Positions 12,145 through 13,510 of a stretch of 13,510 nucleotides of DNA are shown here, piece after piece. The stretch spans positions 1-13,510 of the forward strand of contig JAIRXO010000009.1 of NCBI GenBank assembly GCA_031268255.1, written 5' to 3'. Each line of letters opens with the position of its first letter. Positions within the stretch are counted from its first letter, which is position 1. The notes under the pieces were generated by a model. It saw only the letters and a list, made by a program, of their open reading frames with translations. It ran no database searches and was not told the DNA's origin. The position numbers and the translations under genes were made by a program. The stretch comes from Spirochaetaceae bacterium. Lineage in GTDB: Bacteria > Spirochaetota > Spirochaetia > Treponematales > Breznakiellaceae.

Positions 12145-12351
12145 CTTTATACTATATAGTTTTTTCCGGTATTCGCAAGTTGTTTTTGCCCTGAACAGGC
12201 GATTTTTTTAAAAATTTTCCGCCTGTCTGTTCCCCGCCTGTCCCAAAACCAACGAAATTTAAACCCAAACAGGCTGTAGATATGGGTAAACGAGGAAAAA
12301 ATGTAGTTTTATATGAAAATTTCGGAAAAAAACAAAATAATAAAAAAAAAT
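12145..12351. other. AT-rich gene-free stretch upstream of fabG
   Basis: Together with the palindrome cluster this makes over 400 bp without a gene. It has poly-A/T tracts (for example a run of nine A at 12342-12350, just before the fabG -35) that may act as an UP element. CAGGCG (12196-12201) and CGCCTG (12221-12226) could form a weak inverted repeat. A 68-codon minus-strand frame lacks any SD or recognisable domain. Confidence 0.4.
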
Positions 12352-12380
12352 TTGACAAAACGGAAAATTTGGTTTAATAT
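12352..12380 (+). promoter_or_regulatory. Promoter of the fabG operon
   Basis: Perfect TTGACA (12352-12357), 17-bp spacer, TAATAT (12375-12380, 4 of 6 consensus), preceded by an A-tract. The start site would be near 12387, about 49 nt before ATG 12436. Confidence 0.65.
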
Positions 12381-12411
12381 GAATAATGTTCATAATATGA
12401 GTAACATTCAT
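12379..12411. promoter_or_regulatory. Two tandem palindromic operator-like sites
   Basis: ATGAATAATGTTCAT (12379-12393) is a dyad ATGAA-N5-TTCAT, and ATGAGTAACATTCAT (12397-12411) repeats it 18 bp later with one arm mismatch. The sites overlap the -10 edge and the start of transcription, a position suited to repression, for example by a TetR-type lipid regulator. The regulator is not in the window, so its identity is a guess. Confidence 0.5.
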
Positions 12412-12435
12412 ACTTAAATGAGAAGGAGAATCACG

Positions 12436-13155
12436 ATGGATTTGAAAGGAAAAACAGCGGTAATAAGCGGCGGCGCCAAGGGTCTGGGCGAGGCAATGGC
12501 AAAACTGTTTTCAGAAAAGGGCGCAAGGGTGATTGCCTGCGATATGGGCGAGCCCCGGCAGAGTTACACCAATGTGGAGTTTTATAAGCTCAACGTTACC
12601 GATGTGGAAGCATGCGGGAAATTCTTTACCTATGCGGTGGGGAAATACAAAAAAATAGACATTCTGGTGAATAACGCCGGAATTACCCGGGACGGTATGA
12701 CCAGAAAAATGACCGACGAGATGTGGAATATGGTAATTGACGTAAACCTTAAAGGGGTTTTTAACCTTACCCGGCTCATCGGCCCCCACATGGAAGATAC
12801 CGGAGGGGGGAGTATCATCAATATCTCCAGTGTTGTGGGCGAATACGGAAATATAGGCCAAATTAACTACGCCGCTTCCAAGGCCGGGGTTATAGGTATG
12901 TCAAAAACCTGGGCCAAGGAATTTGCCCGCAAGGGTGTTCCGGTACGCTGCAACGCCATTGCCCCCGGATATATTATGACCGATATACTCAAGACCGTTT
13001 CCCAGGAATTGCTGGATAAATTTGCCGCTTCCACCATGCTGGGGAGGCTGGGTCAGCCTGAGGAAATTGCCAGGGTGGCGCTGTTTTTGGCCAGTGATGA
13101 TTCATCCTATGTAACCGGTACGCTTATCTCCGACAACGGCGGCATGAGGCTTTAG
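12436..13155 (+). CDS. fabG: 3-oxoacyl-[ACP] reductase (FabG-type SDR)
   Basis: A 239-residue classical short-chain dehydrogenase. It has the NADP(H) loop SGGAKGLG (11-18, Ser replacing the usual Thr), NNAG 79-82, N104 in VNLKGVFN, the catalytic Ser in ISSVVG (130-135), and Y145-x3-K149 in YAASKAG. The C-terminus SSYVTGTLISDNGGMRL has the normal FabG shape. It should reduce 3-oxoacyl thioesters with NADPH; PhaB-like acetoacetyl-CoA reduction is an alternative. I chose ATG 12436 because AGAAGGAGA (12421-12429) lies 6 bp upstream; an ATG at 12418 would overlap that SD. A KAS III-type gene follows after 13 bp, supporting a role in fatty-acid or polyketide-like chain building. Confidence 0.88.
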   Translation: MDLKGKTAVISGGAKGLGEAMAKLFSEKGARVIACDMGEPRQSYTNVEFYKLNVTDVEACGKFFTYAVGKYKKIDILVNNAGITRDGMTRKMTDEMWNMVIDVNLKGVFNLTRLIGPHMEDTGGGSIINISSVVGEYGNIGQINYAASKAGVIGMSKTWAKEFARKGVPVRCNAIAPGYIMTDILKTVSQELLDKFAASTMLGRLGQPEEIARVALFLASDDSSYVTGTLISDNGGMRL

Positions 13156-13168
13156 GAGCGGAGGACGT

Positions 13169-13510
13169 ATGGTACATGCGGGAATAGTGGGAACCGGGAT
13201 TTATATTCCTGGTACAAGAATGACTGCCCGGGAAATATCAGCAGCCACAGGCGGCGTGTGGAGCGAACAGGCGGTTATCGAAAAGCTGGGCATCATCAGC
13301 AAGCCGGTTCCCGGACCTGATGACGGAACCCAGGAAATGGGCGCCCGCGCCGCCCTGGACTGTCTTAAACGTACCGGGGTTAATCCCGGGGAGATAGACC
13401 TGATTCTCTGCATAGGGGAAGAATGGAAGGAATACCCCCTGACTACCTCGGCCCTGTATATCCAGGACAAGATAGGGGCGGTAAACGCCTGGGGTATTGA
13501 TGTGCAGAAC
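13169..13510 (+). CDS. 3-oxoacyl-[ACP] synthase III (FabH-like), cut by the window edge
   Basis: ATG 13169 with GGAGCGGAGGA upstream; the frame is open for 114 codons to the window end. The start MVHAGIVGTGIYIPGTRMTA is the typical KAS III N-terminus (GxGxYxP), followed by EKLGIISKPV, GTQEMGARAALDCLKRTGV, then GEIDLILCIGEEWKEYPLTT and an end in GIDVQN. In the family the catalytic cysteine follows this DVQN region closely, so it lies just beyond the edge and cannot be checked. KAS III enzymes condense acyl-CoA with malonyl-ACP to start chains; HMG-CoA-synthase-like or thiolase-fold relatives are alternatives. Probably one operon with fabG. Confidence 0.8.
   Translation, partial: MVHAGIVGTGIYIPGTRMTAREISAATGGVWSEQAVIEKLGIISKPVPGPDDGTQEMGARAALDCLKRTGVNPGEIDLILCIGEEWKEYPLTTSALYIQDKIGAVNAWGIDVQN

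Noticed and set aside
1..13510. CRISPR array, transposase, integrase or prophage genes
   Set aside because: No regularly spaced repeats and no recombinase-like protein were found in any frame; the two insertions lack their own mobility genes here.

Overview
The window looks like chromosome of a spirochete, most probably a Treponema of the termite-gut type. This is an inference from gene content and style: moderately GC-rich core genes rich in GCC/GGC codons, a spirochete-style lipobox, and secreted or membrane proteins of kinds I associate with treponemes. The genus is not proven by anything here. AT-rich accessory pieces interrupt the GC-richer core.

Left part (1-3814): the 3' end of an XRE-type antitoxin gene, then a complete toxin-antitoxin pair (RelE/ParE-family toxin followed by an XRE antitoxin) behind a promoter with an inverted repeat. 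Next is a secreted von Willebrand A-domain protein. A hicAB toxin-antitoxin cassette sits exactly at the 3' end of the vWA gene and is bracketed by a 35-bp direct repeat. The vWA gene was probably once convergent, only 3 bp away, with the TPR lipoprotein gene now beyond the cassette. A cysteine-rich small protein follows on the minus strand.

Centre (3815-9330): an arginine operon, argC-argJ-(ABM-domain protein)-argB-argD, with very short gaps. ArgJ recycles the acetyl group, so these four enzymes cover N-acetylglutamate to ornithine. Two ARG-box-like sites 21 bp apart lie upstream, which suggests ArgR control. An antibiotic-biosynthesis-monooxygenase-fold protein is embedded between argJ and argB, and an unrecognised 137-residue protein follows argD.

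Right part (9337-11574): a secreted protein resembling DUF2259, a divergent polytopic membrane protein, and a DGK1/SEC59-type CTP-dependent lipid kinase.

Far right (11575-13510): tRNA-Val(CAC) has its 3' end duplicated 168 bp downstream. Between the copies lies a GC-rich stretch with three stem-loops and short terminal inverted repeats. A cluster of four palindromes and an AT-rich leader follow. A promoter with two operator-like motifs then drives a FabG-type reductase and a KAS III-type synthase cut by the window edge, the start of a fatty-acid or polyketide-type operon.

The strongest unexplained signals are the hicAB insertion scar and the tRNA-Val-associated structured repeat.
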